From positions 62,001 to 126,000 of the forward strand of contig CAWKAN010000020.1 of NCBI GenBank assembly GCA_963847615.1: 64,000 bases of DNA, in the 5' to 3' direction. The position numbers and the translations under genes are program-made. Origin of the DNA: Palsa-883 sp963847615 (GTDB taxonomy: Bacteria; Pseudomonadota; Alphaproteobacteria; Acetobacterales; Acetobacteraceae). How positions within the stretch are numbered: position 1 is the stretch's first letter; every line of letters begins with the position of its first letter. This document shows, piece after piece, positions 34,089 through 42,466 of the stretch. The notes below the pieces were generated by a model. It was given only the letters and a program-made list of their open reading frames with translations. It was not told the DNA's origin and made no database searches.

Positions 34089-37000
34089 CTACTTAACCCC
34101 GGGATCACTGGTTTGGACGTAGTAAGACAGCGCAGCATTCGGGCCACCCTTAGGGTCACGCCACTCCTTCAGGATCAGCGTGCGGTCGCCTTGCCTGACC
34201 GGTTCGCCGATGTGGGGCTTCAACCGCTTGCCGACTGCTTTAGCGGTCACAATCTGGCCTGGTGGCTCTTTCGGAAACAAGAACTCCCGTACAGTCGCAG
34301 CCCGCTCCTTTTCCTCGTCAAGGCGGTATTCGGATTGATCGTTCACAGTCTTCGCCACGTCGGCCGCTTGAAATACTCCGCGCTTGTTGGGCTGCTTGTC
34401 CGGCTGCGGCCACTTGGTAGCATCCAGCGCCGCCAGCGCATCGGCCAGAGATGCGCTTTCCTCGTCGTCCTCTTCCTGAGACAGAAACAACTTCTGGAAG
34501 TCGAAAGAGCCGCCCGAGACACTGACCGCATGCTCGATGGCGGAACCGACGAGTCGCCACCACAGCTTGAACCGAGTTCTTGCCGCGACATTCGAGCCGG
34601 TCCGCAAGGCAGGGTTGCCAAGCAGGATCGTATAAAGCGCATGCAAAATCTCGCCCCGGTGTGCCTCGGTCCAGCCGATCGGATCGGGGTGCGCAAACTC
34701 ACGGTTCTCCGGATCGGATCGGTCTATCTCCAACCGCGCTTTCAACGCGCGGGAGGCGAGGTCGCCGCGTGGGGCGATGTTGTTGCCGGTGAAAAGGTGA
34801 ACGACGGCAGCGGCGACGGCGACGAGTTCACTGACGCCGAGGCGACGGTCGGAATAGAATGCGGTGGTGCACGACCGTTCGATGTGCGGGCAACTGATCT
34901 GCGCGCCGCGCGGGATGTTGTCCCAGATGATCGAGGGCAACGCCTCCATCAGATAGGCCAGCAACGCCTTGCGCCGCTCCTCCTCATTCGGCGACCACGC
35001 AGCGGCAGCGGGCCGCACGCCGGTTATCGCCATAAGGAGCATAATCAGAGTGGTGGTCTTGCCGCCACCGCGCCGCCCGGCCGTGACGAAGAACACCGGC
35101 CGATCAGGCAGCAAGGACCGCTCAATCAGGGTCAACGCTGCGGCGATCAGAATGCACTTGCCGGTGTAATCGGTGGCAACGTCGCACAGCCAGGTGTCGA
35201 TGAGGAACGCGAGCGCCCGCGCAATGGCTTCATCGTCGCAGTCCTCGCGCGCGGGCAGTCGCGCCATCAGTTCGTCCGGGATGCGGAAAACGATGCCACG
35301 CTCCCGTACCAATCCGCGGCCTGCTAGGATCGTCCCGTCCGGCAGAACCATCGGCAGGGTTGCTATGGCGGCCACCACCGGCAGCGCATCGTCATTCCGT
35401 TCGAGGTAGTGCCTGACGAATGGTGCGGCGAGGTGGACTGACTGGCCGGCGTTGCCCGTGTAGTCGATATGCCTCTCGATCGCCTCGGCCAGTTGGTCGA
35501 GGCTGAGGCGGGTCAAGAGGGGCTGTTCCGGCGCGGGCAGCCGGCTTTCCGCAGTGTCGCCTTCGTTCACCCCCTGCGCGGAGAGCGCGTGCATGTTCGG
35601 GATGCGTCGCACACGGACCTGGGCGAATGCACCGTCGATATCCCGCATCGGCGGCTCTGCCGCACGCGACGCCCCCAGTACGTCGTTTAGTACCTGCATC
35701 TGCGGCAGCCAGGGCGCATTCGGTTCGGGTGCCTCGATCTGTGGCCGCGGGTCCCGCCGTTCGGCGGTTCGCCGGTTGCGCTCCTCTTGCGCCCTCTGAC
35801 TGGCCAGTTCTTGCCGAGCGGCCTTGAGTTTGCGTTCAATAGCCCGCTTTCCCACGCCAGCGCGCTGACTGGCGAGGTCTCGCAGATGCTCTAGCTCGTC
35901 AGCATCCAGTTCCGCAGCGAGGGCGAGGCGGACGAAGGCGGCAGCTACCTCGCTGGCCGGCGCCTTGTTCAACGCGGCTTCGACGCTGGCGATATCCAGC
36001 TTCAACTCATAGATGGTACAACCGTGTGCGAAGCTGTGTATCCAGGGCGTGCCGTCCGCCCGGCGCATGACCTTGGCCTTGCACGGTCCGTACTCAGTCC
36101 CCTCAAGCGGATCGGCCATTGTCGCGCCCTCGAAGCGCGTCGGGTCCGCCAGCACGTCGGCAACCGTGATGCCGGCCAGCTCATGGTCATCGAATGGCAA
36201 CGCTACGTCCGGCAGCAGGATGCCGGCACACTGGCGGGCGATTACTTGCGCGGCACGGTCGGCCGACATGCCGGTGCGCTGGGCGAGAAATTGCGACTGC
36301 TGCGAAATGAACGCATCACGCGCTTTGGTCGCGTCGGGCGCGAGCCGATGCGCTTCCTTGGCGCGCATCTCTTTGAATCGCGCTTGTTCAACCATCGTCA
36401 GCGGCGGGCAGACTGCGATCGTGTCCAGCGCCGCACCTTCGGTCGCCACGGGCCGGCGACTGTCCTGATCCTGCGCCAGCGGCGGATCGAGAACGGGCGC
36501 GCCCTCGAATACCAGCCGTTCTGGTGCGCCGACCATGCGATCGACAATCGAACGCTCCAGCAGTTGGCCACCAGCCCCGACCATCAGCCAGCCCAGCCCG
36601 CCGAGCCAGCAACGGGCATGCAGCGTCTTAAGGAATCGCTCTATGTCCTGGCCGTCCTGCACCGCGACAAACAGGTGCACACCGCCTGATCCCGGTAACG
36701 GCTCACCCGTGTCTGTCCGGTACAGCCCCGCGCTGGTGGAGCGCCGATACAGGCGGCCAGTAGAGGCAAGTTCCGGCAGGACAGTCCGGAGCGCAGGCCA
36801 GAAGCCGCCGAGCTCCTGGAGCCGCTCCGCAACCGCGGCAGGCTTGCCCTTCACGTCAAAGTCCAGAAGCGCGAAAGCGGGTTGACCTGGCCGGTAGACG
36901 ATGTGCCCACCCGTGCGAGCAATGGTGCCGGGGTGCGCAGCACCATTTATTTCATCCAGGCGCCGTTTCGTGATGATCTTCACGGCGTCGGGAAGGTCGG

Positions 37001-37244
37001 GACGCAGGGTTCCGGTCGCTATGGCCTCATTCGGCTGGAGCTGCCCGATCAGGTCGGCGAGATGCTGCACATCGGCGAGATGCACGCGATGCGCCGAACC
37101 GCGCGACATAACGCACGCGCTACCATCGCTCTTCACGCTGCCGTCTGGCGCGAGGGCGACTCGCTTCGTAAGCGGGCCATCGGTCTTGACGAAGCGGGTG
37201 AACTGGAAGGCGGTCACCGTGGCGCCTCGCACAGCAATGCGCAC
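34089..37244 (-). CDS. Prophage replication protein: prim-pol-like domain plus SF3-type helicase
   Basis: 1051 residues. Residues about 60-260 look like a primase-polymerase domain: FALLDFDVKGKPAAV carries the Asp pair (128, 130), and GSGGVHLFVAVQDGQD gives the conserved His190. A long helical middle follows. From about 580 there is a helicase part with the Walker A loop AGRRGGGKTTT (722-732), EALPSIIWDNIPRG as the Walker B region and HLFTGNNIAPRGDL. Proteins of this layout start and unwind prophage DNA. It lies next to an AlpA-like gene and the iteron cluster, forming the replication module. Confidence 0.8.
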   Translation of the reverse strand: MRIAVRGATVTAFQFTRFVKTDGPLTKRVALAPDGSVKSDGSACVMSRGSAHRVHLADVQHLADLIGQLQPNEAIATGTLRPDLPDAVKIITKRRLDEINGAAHPGTIARTGGHIVYRPGQPAFALLDFDVKGKPAAVAERLQELGGFWPALRTVLPELASTGRLYRRSTSAGLYRTDTGEPLPGSGGVHLFVAVQDGQDIERFLKTLHARCWLGGLGWLMVGAGGQLLERSIVDRMVGAPERLVFEGAPVLDPPLAQDQDSRRPVATEGAALDTIAVCPPLTMVEQARFKEMRAKEAHRLAPDATKARDAFISQQSQFLAQRTGMSADRAAQVIARQCAGILLPDVALPFDDHELAGITVADVLADPTRFEGATMADPLEGTEYGPCKAKVMRRADGTPWIHSFAHGCTIYELKLDIASVEAALNKAPASEVAAAFVRLALAAELDADELEHLRDLASQRAGVGKRAIERKLKAARQELASQRAQEERNRRTAERRDPRPQIEAPEPNAPWLPQMQVLNDVLGASRAAEPPMRDIDGAFAQVRVRRIPNMHALSAQGVNEGDTAESRLPAPEQPLLTRLSLDQLAEAIERHIDYTGNAGQSVHLAAPFVRHYLERNDDALPVVAAIATLPMVLPDGTILAGRGLVRERGIVFRIPDELMARLPAREDCDDEAIARALAFLIDTWLCDVATDYTGKCILIAAALTLIERSLLPDRPVFFVTAGRRGGGKTTTLIMLLMAITGVRPAAAAWSPNEEERRKALLAYLMEALPSIIWDNIPRGAQISCPHIERSCTTAFYSDRRLGVSELVAVAAAVVHLFTGNNIAPRGDLASRALKARLEIDRSDPENREFAHPDPIGWTEAHRGEILHALYTILLGNPALRTGSNVAARTRFKLWWRLVGSAIEHAVSVSGGSFDFQKLFLSQEEDDEESASLADALAALDATKWPQPDKQPNKRGVFQAADVAKTVNDQSEYRLDEEKERAATVREFLFPKEPPGQIVTAKAVGKRLKPHIGEPVRQGDRTLILKEWRDPKGGPNAALSYYVQTSDPGVK

Positions 37245-37327
37245 CGTAGTCCGATCGATCCGATCTCAGGCGATCGAATCCACTGATCCTCAGCGTGGAC
37301 AGCGGCCGGCCGATCGCGGCCCACTGC

Positions 37328-37414
37328 TCAACCAAGGCCGCCTGCCAACCGCAGCCACGCGGAAAGCGCGAGCAGCAGTAGCAGTGCGACCAGTGCGGGG
37401 TGAATGCGCCTCAC
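37328..37414 (-). CDS. Tiny single-pass membrane peptide (28 residues)
   Basis: A GTG at 37412-37414 overlaps the stop of the AlpA-like gene (GTGA). The peptide VRRIHPALVALLLLLALSAW plus LRLAGGLG has two basic residues and then one clear membrane segment. Overlap and hydrophobicity argue for translation, but length and the lack of known relatives keep this tentative. Confidence 0.35.
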   Translation of the reverse strand: MRRIHPALVALLLLLALSAWLRLAGGLG

Positions 37415-37668
37415 GCTGCCACTTTCGCCGGCGCGCGGCAGGCTTCCAGCGCGGCACGGATTTCCGACCGACGCCAGCGTGGACACCGGGGCGACACGTA
37501 ATATGCTGGCGGCACGCGGCCGGCCCGCACGTCGCGCCAAAATGTGGAAATAGCCTGCCCGCGCTCGGTTGCGGCTTCCGCTGCGGTCAGCAGCGGATCG
37601 TCCGGCACATACTCGGGCTTGCGGCGGATACGCCTTTTGTCAGGCGTGGACGGCGTGGAAAGTTCCAT
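37411..37668 (-). CDS. AlpA-like / excisionase-type DNA-binding protein
   Basis: 85 residues from ATG 37668, with GGAGG 7 bases before it. An upstream ATG at 37704 lacks a ribosome site. The core LLTAAEAATERGQAISTFWR followed by DVRAGRVPPAYYVSPRCPRW is the winged-helix pattern of AlpA-type regulators, which control prophage excision or replication. It precedes the replication gene, as usual in P4-like modules, and lies two genes from the integrase. Confidence 0.8.
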   Translation of the reverse strand: MELSTPSTPDKRRIRRKPEYVPDDPLLTAAEAATERGQAISTFWRDVRAGRVPPAYYVSPRCPRWRRSEIRAALEACRAPAKVAA

Positions 37669-37775
37669 GTTGGCACCTCCGACAGCATTGGGGTGCCGAA
37701 CCATCTACTACACGGCTTGTGCCGAATAACGGGGCAAACCGCGGGGAGGGTTTGGCCCAGGGTCGAACCTATAGG

Positions 37776-38375
37776 TTAGGTTTCGCCCTGTTCCGGCTCT
37801 TCGTCGGTCGGATCGCGGAACACCGCACGGCGTTTTGCTAAGCGCCGTCGCAAACTCCGCTCATCCTGATAGTCGTACCGCTCAGCGGCTTTTGCCAATG
37901 CCTCGCTATATGGAACGCCATCATTTCGCAATTCCTCCAAATATCGCTCGACGTACTCCATCGATTTTACCGAGTAGTAGTGCGAAAAAGCGTTCCATCC
38001 GGGCTTTGTAAAGCCGAAGACAGCCGGAAGAACATCGATCCTCTGCCCTTCTGTTAACTCAATGTCTGCGTCTCTTGGATCATATCCCCAGCAAAGGTCC
38101 TCCACGGCACGGGCGCATGCGAGTAGGTATTCCATGCACCAAGGCGGTGGTGCACCCCACCCCGGGGGTGGCTTTTCACCCGGGGCAAGCAGGCTCGCCT
38201 GCATTAGTGGTGCAAGCCAACGAAGAGCCTTCCAAACGTACACCGGATTCTTGGTGTTTTTGTAGGCAACTCGATAGACCTCCATCTGATATTCAAACAC
38301 AGACCGTTGATATTCGAGGCCCAAGGCCAGCTTGGCCTCATCGCTCAAATCGTCCAATTCTTCGTCGTTTTCCAA
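37776..38375 (-). CDS. Unknown conserved prophage protein
   Basis: 199 residues, acidic N-terminus (MENDEELDDLSDEAKLALGL), then YQRSVFEYQMEVYRVAYKNT, KNPVYVWKALRWLAPLMQ and a Pro-rich turn GEKPPPGWGAPPPWCMEYLL. The C-terminal half is helical (YVERYLEELRNDGVPYSEAL) and basic at RRRLAKRRAVF. Such proteins occur near integrases in alphaproteobacterial prophages. Codon use is less GC-biased than in the phage head genes. No function is recognised. Confidence 0.6.
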   Translation of the reverse strand: MENDEELDDLSDEAKLALGLEYQRSVFEYQMEVYRVAYKNTKNPVYVWKALRWLAPLMQASLLAPGEKPPPGWGAPPPWCMEYLLACARAVEDLCWGYDPRDADIELTEGQRIDVLPAVFGFTKPGWNAFSHYYSVKSMEYVERYLEELRNDGVPYSEALAKAAERYDYQDERSLRRRLAKRRAVFRDPTDEEPEQGET

Positions 38376-38586
38376 CTCAGTGCCTCCGACACACGCTCCG
38401 AAGGCGAATGCGGCGGGGCGGCCCGGTCGGAGGTCCGGGCGTTCGGTCGCAACTCCTAGCCCCGCCGGGCCGGTAGCCTACGCCTGCCCTCCGATCCGCA
38501 TGGAGTCCAAAATGGCGACAGCCCGAAACGTCGGAAATGCGAAATCCAGTCCAGCGTCAACGTCCGGCCGACACTCGCCCACGCGA

Positions 38587-39906
38587 CTACCCGCCTGATG
38601 CCCGCCGTGCCCGGCCAGCAAGCGCCACCACGTCCGCCGGCAGCCGCGCGCACTGGTCAGCCCAGGCGTCCATCAGCGGGCGGCGCTTCTCCAGCAGATC
38701 GGAGCGCGCGTATGCCGCCTCGGCCTTGTCCTTCACCGTGTGGGCCAGCGCTGCCTCGACAACCTCTCGTCCCTCCGGACGGGTCTCGCCGGCCCAATCG
38801 CGGAAGCTGGACCTGAAGCCGTGGGGCACCACCGCCCGGCCTTCCGCGTCGCGCCAGCGCGGTGGCGCACCTTCCTCGCCCCCTTCATTCATCCGGCGCA
38901 CTACCTCCGACAGCGCCATGTCGGAAAGAGGCTTGCCCTGCCGGCCGCCGGGAAACACCAGATCGCCGGACTGCTTCATCAGGGGCCGGAATTCCGCCAA
39001 GACTGCCAACGCTGCGGGTGACAACGCAACCCGGTGCAGCTTGCCGGCCTTCATCCGATCACCGGGCACGCTCCAGACCTTCGTGTCCAGGTCCACCTCT
39101 CGCCAGCGCATCCCCCGCACCTCGCCCGTGCGCGCAGCGGTCAGGATCACGAAGCGAAGCGCCTGCGCCGCGGTCCCGTCGCGCTCGGCCAACGCCGCCA
39201 TGAACGCACCCATGTCCTGCCAGGCGAGTGCGGGCCGGTGCTGCACTCGCTTGACCTTCCTCGGCTGCGGCAGTTCCCCGGCAAGGTGACCTTTCCATCG
39301 CGCCGGGTTCTCTCCGGTCCGCCAGCCCTTCACGCGCGCCGCATCAAGCACCGCCTCAATGCGCTGGCGGACGCGCGATGCCGTCTCCGGTACCCGCTCC
39401 CAGATCGGGCGCAGCACCCGCAGCACATCGTCGGTCCCCACGTCGGCAGCGGGCATGTCGCCGATGACCGGATACGCATAGCTTTCCAGGGTTGCGAGCC
39501 ATTGCGCCCCATGCTTGCCGTTGCGCCACCCTGATTGCTTGCTCGCTACCAGCGCGGTTGCCGCCGCCTTGAATGTCCTTTCCGCAGCCTCGGCCTCCGC
39601 CCGCACACGCGCCACCCGCTCAGTCTGCCGCGCCCCGATCGGATCAATGGCGGCCCGCAGCTTCGCCCGTGCCTCGCTTGCCAGGATGCGGGCCTTGGCC
39701 AGCGGAACACCGTCGGGCAACTCCCCAACCGCGCCCAGCCCCATTTCCCGCGCCTTCCCGTGCAGCGTATACCGGAACAGCCAGGACTTCGTGTCACCCG
39801 GCGCGACCTGCAAATAAAGCCCATCCCCGTCGCCAAACCGCACCGGCCGCGTCTTGTCACCGGGAAACCGCAGCGCCTTGACCATCACCGCCGAGAGCTT
39901 GCCCAC
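38587..39906 (-). CDS. int: Tyrosine-type integrase (P4-like, arm-binding DUF4102 domain)
   Basis: 439 residues. Residues 1-90 are the DUF4102 arm-binding domain (RFGDGDGLYLQVAPGDTKSW, LFRYTLHGKAREMGLGAVGE). The core-binding domain is at about 105-205. The catalytic domain has Arg in ILTAARTGEVRGMRW, His-x-x-Arg in PHGFRSSFRDWAGE and the final Tyr in KAEAAYARSD. The enzyme inserts and excises the prophage. P4-type attachment sites usually lie just upstream of int, which would put the right prophage end near 39.95 kb, but I cannot identify att core repeats because the left end is outside the window. Confidence 0.93.
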   Translation of the reverse strand: MGKLSAVMVKALRFPGDKTRPVRFGDGDGLYLQVAPGDTKSWLFRYTLHGKAREMGLGAVGELPDGVPLAKARILASEARAKLRAAIDPIGARQTERVARVRAEAEAAERTFKAAATALVASKQSGWRNGKHGAQWLATLESYAYPVIGDMPAADVGTDDVLRVLRPIWERVPETASRVRQRIEAVLDAARVKGWRTGENPARWKGHLAGELPQPRKVKRVQHRPALAWQDMGAFMAALAERDGTAAQALRFVILTAARTGEVRGMRWREVDLDTKVWSVPGDRMKAGKLHRVALSPAALAVLAEFRPLMKQSGDLVFPGGRQGKPLSDMALSEVVRRMNEGGEEGAPPRWRDAEGRAVVPHGFRSSFRDWAGETRPEGREVVEAALAHTVKDKAEAAYARSDLLEKRRPLMDAWADQCARLPADVVALAGRARRASGG

Positions 39907-39908
39907 GC

Positions 39909-39945
39909 CCTACCCCCAAGGTTCCTACCCCCAAACCTACCCCCA
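39909..39945 (+). repeat. Three direct repeats CCTACCCCCA just upstream of int
   Basis: Copies at 39909-39918, 39924-39933 and 39936-39945, spaced 15 and 12 bases apart, directly before the integrase start (minus strand reads TGGGGGTAGG). They may be integrase arm sites or part of the int promoter. The position suggests the right attachment region. Confidence 0.5.
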
Positions 39946-40118
39946 TGGGGGCCTGAGATGCAACTGGATTGGCCTAGACGATGGTGGATTCGACGCAGTC
40001 AGAATCGTCATATTTTTCATGGCCCTTGGCATCTGGCTGGACCGATGTGGGTTCGACCTTGGCAGACACCCCATCCGCCAGTTCAGACCGGAACGGCGAA
40101 CGCCGCTCGTAGCCGATT

Positions 40119-40472
40119 TTACGCGTCCCGCTTGGTTCTGGGCGAGACCGCCAGTCCGAGGAACACGAGCACCGCCTGGTTGAGCCGCAGGATGTCCTCG
40201 TCGTCGAGGCGGCCGACATGCGCGCCGACCTTGGTCTTTGGCACGGTGGTGATTTTGTCTACCATCAGCCGGCAGGCCGTGCGCAGCCCGTCGCGCTCGT
40301 TCGGCTCCACCGGCAGACGGAACAGCGGCGCTTCGGTCTCGTCCGTGGTGAAGGCGCAGATGGTGACCGAGTCCGTCGCATCGAAACTGTCATCCTGCAC
40401 GATGACGACGGGGCGCGGCTTGCCCGCGTATTCCTTGCCGCCGGCGACGGTCCAGATGTCGCCTCGTCTCAT
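40119..40472 (-). CDS. MazF/PemK-family toxin
   Basis: 117 residues. MRRGDIWTVAGGKEYAGKPR, PVVIVQDDSF and CAFTTDETEAPLFRLPVEPN match PemK/MazF endoribonucleases. The conserved Arg of RPVVIVQ and the Thr/Ser of TICAFTT are present. The C-terminal VDKITTVPKTKVGAHVGRLD is also typical. The toxin cleaves mRNA when free of antitoxin. ATGA overlap with the upstream antitoxin gene. The pair lies just outside the presumed prophage end. Confidence 0.9.
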   Translation of the reverse strand: MRRGDIWTVAGGKEYAGKPRPVVIVQDDSFDATDSVTICAFTTDETEAPLFRLPVEPNERDGLRTACRLMVDKITTVPKTKVGAHVGRLDDEDILRLNQAVLVFLGLAVSPRTKRDA

Positions 40473-40693
40473 TCATCGCCCCAGTCCGAGACCGCGTCGA
40501 TGAACGCCTGATCCTCCCGTGCATGGGCGCTGGCGGCAATGGCGGCCGACTGGCGATGCGCTTCGGAACGGAAGGCGGGGGAGCGCACGTCCGGCACCCA
40601 AATCTGGATCGGGCGCAGACCCTGCTCACGCAACCGCTCGCGATGTTCCCGCACCTTGATGCGCGAGGGCTTGGCGTTTGATGCCATGGCCAT
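40469..40693 (-). CDS. MazE-like antitoxin (DUF3018 type)
   Basis: 74 residues, MAMASNAKPSRIKVREHRER, LREQGLRPIQIWVPDVRSPA, FRSEAHRQSAAIAASAHARE. The RIQIWVPD-type strand and the helix after it are the DUF3018 antitoxin signature. The acidic end (DQAFIDAVSDWGDE) would wrap the toxin. The start may be Met1 or Met3. It is the first gene of the operon and probably binds the palindrome directly upstream. Confidence 0.88.
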   Translation of the reverse strand: MAMASNAKPSRIKVREHRERLREQGLRPIQIWVPDVRSPAFRSEAHRQSAAIAASAHAREDQAFIDAVSDWGDE

Positions 40694-40703
40694 GACAAGT
40701 CTC

Positions 40704-40728
40704 CGATAGAGTTACATGTAACCTATCG
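40704..40728. promoter_or_regulatory. Palindromic operator upstream of the toxin-antitoxin operon
   Basis: CGATAG-A-GTTACATGTAAC-CTATCG is a perfect 12-bp inner palindrome with matching 6-bp outer arms offset by one base. It lies 11 bases upstream of the antitoxin start, the usual place for autoregulation by the antitoxin or the complex. Confidence 0.7.
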
Positions 40729-40832
40729 CGGACCGCTGGGTTTCGCCAGCCCTTTCACGGGTGTTCGCTGCCGGGACGAATCGCTCCTCTTTCCGGCCTT
40801 TCCTGCCGCAGTGAGGTGCGGATGGCGCTCGG

Positions 40833-42262
40833 GGGTATGTCCCGCTCTCTGTTGAAATTCGCCGAACCGGCGCTGCTTGATCTGAACGTTACGCGGCGGC
40901 GACTTCCCGTTCAAGAGCTGGCCTGACGGTGTGCCTGCCGGCGTGTGAGGCCAGGGCGGCCTTGAGTATCGGCAATTGACGATGGGCCTTGAGACGGCGG
41001 AAGCCCTTGGCGGCTTCCAGCATTGCCGCTCCCGTCCAGCGCAGGGCCATCGCGGCGCCGTGCCAGTGCTTCACATTGCGGCATACCCGACGGACGGTCC
41101 CGTTCATGTTCTCGATGATGTTGGTGCAGGCCAGGGAGCGGCGCAGTTCAGCGGGCAGGCCGAGACGATTGACGGTGAGGATTTCGTCCAGCCCCTCCAG
41201 TATGCTGTCCCGGACACCTGGGGCATCGAGTTCCAGGCGTCGGGCAAGATTTCTGATGAGCTTCTCCGCTTTGTCCGCGTCGTCCAGTTCCCAGGCCTGA
41301 CGCAGCGTCCGGCGAACGGAGGCCTGCAAGACCTTGGGCAAACGCTCGGTGATGTTGCGTGCCTTGTGCACCTGGCAGCGCTGGATCGGCGTATGGCTGC
41401 CGAACGTTCGCCGGATCGCTTTGCTCAGCGCCTTCGCACCATCAACGATGAACAGCCGGCAGATCGACGGGTCCAGACCACGGCCGATCAGATTGTCGAG
41501 CAGGGCCTGCACGGTCGCGGCGTTCTCGGTGGCACCCTCGATCACGCCAAGGGGGTGTTTCGTCCCCTCGACGTCGATCCCCAGCGCCGCCACGAGCAGC
41601 AGTTCCTGCTTTATATGGATGCCGTCGATCTGGATCGCGACCAGGTCCAGCCGCGACAGATCCGAGGCCATCCATTCGGCCAGATGTTCAGCTGACAGCG
41701 CCACGAAGCGGCGCGACACCGCCGACTTCGAGCGGCCATCGCCCTTCGTGGCGGGGACGTCGCCGCCGGGCAGCCGCACCGCGCGGCCAAACTTGCGGGT
41801 CGAGACATTGATCAGCATCAGGTTCATCGCCCATTGGCCAAGCCAGTCCTCCGCCAGGGCCGCCTCCCAGCTCGGCAGCGCCACCTCGGCACCCGAGCGC
41901 GCACGCACCCGAGGCCGCTCGACCTCGATCTTGCCGCCGTGGAAGCCAATCTTCCCCCGGGTCTTGCCCCAGCGGTGCGCCGCCTTGTCGGCCGAGCGCT
42001 CATAGCGGCGGCCGCAAAGCTGCGTCGCGTCTTCGTCCATCATCCTGGCAAGGGCGGCGATCCCTGCTGTCAGGCAGAACCGCTCGAAGCTGGCGCCAAC
42101 AGCGTCCCAGGCTTGCGCGATCAGAGCCGTGGTGTCCGAACGCGTGGGTGTGATATTTGTCGGCATGGCGTTGCTCTCCTATGTGGATTCGATACCCCGA
42201 GCCTACCGGCTCAAGGCCGGCAACGCCGACTGAACTATTTCAACATTGGGCGGGACATCCCC
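40833..42262 (-). mobile_element. Complete IS256-family insertion sequence with 8-bp target duplication
   Basis: Terminal repeats: left GGGTATGTCCCGC then TCTC then TGTTGAAAT; right, read inward, GGGGATGTCCCGC then CCAA then TGTTGAAAT (22 of 26 match). GCGCTCGG directly flanks both ends (40825-40832 and 42263-42270), a perfect 8-bp duplication, which fixes the borders and is normal for this family. The single transposase gene is intact, so the element may be active. It is inserted right of the toxin-antitoxin operon. Confidence 0.92.
40889..42166 (-). CDS. IS256-family transposase
   Basis: 425 residues. The DDE residues are visible in VAIQIDGIHIKQE (first Asp), CRLFIVDGAKALSKAIR (second Asp) and CTNIIENMNGTVRRV (Glu). 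GVIEGATENAATVQALLDNL and RCQVHKARNITERLP are family blocks. The N-terminal DNA-binding part has RPRVRARSGAEVALPSWEA. The frame is intact and the gene fills the element, with about 56 and 96 bases to the ends. Confidence 0.95.
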   Translation of the reverse strand: MPTNITPTRSDTTALIAQAWDAVGASFERFCLTAGIAALARMMDEDATQLCGRRYERSADKAAHRWGKTRGKIGFHGGKIEVERPRVRARSGAEVALPSWEAALAEDWLGQWAMNLMLINVSTRKFGRAVRLPGGDVPATKGDGRSKSAVSRRFVALSAEHLAEWMASDLSRLDLVAIQIDGIHIKQELLLVAALGIDVEGTKHPLGVIEGATENAATVQALLDNLIGRGLDPSICRLFIVDGAKALSKAIRRTFGSHTPIQRCQVHKARNITERLPKVLQASVRRTLRQAWELDDADKAEKLIRNLARRLELDAPGVRDSILEGLDEILTVNRLGLPAELRRSLACTNIIENMNGTVRRVCRNVKHWHGAAMALRWTGAAMLEAAKGFRRLKAHRQLPILKAALASHAGRHTVRPALEREVAAA

Positions 42263-42466
42263 GCGCTCGGATCATTGATATCATAGGCTTTCTGCCTGAA
42301 GTGGCTGGCAGGCGGCATTTGGCAGATCGCTGAAAGTCTCAATTATCTCAACCACATACGCGGGCCAGATGGCCAAGCATTTCCCTTGCCGTCCCAATTC
42401 TCCCCTGCCCGAAACCCCCAAAACCGCGATGGGTGGCGCAATTGCCATTGATTCCATTGAATTATC

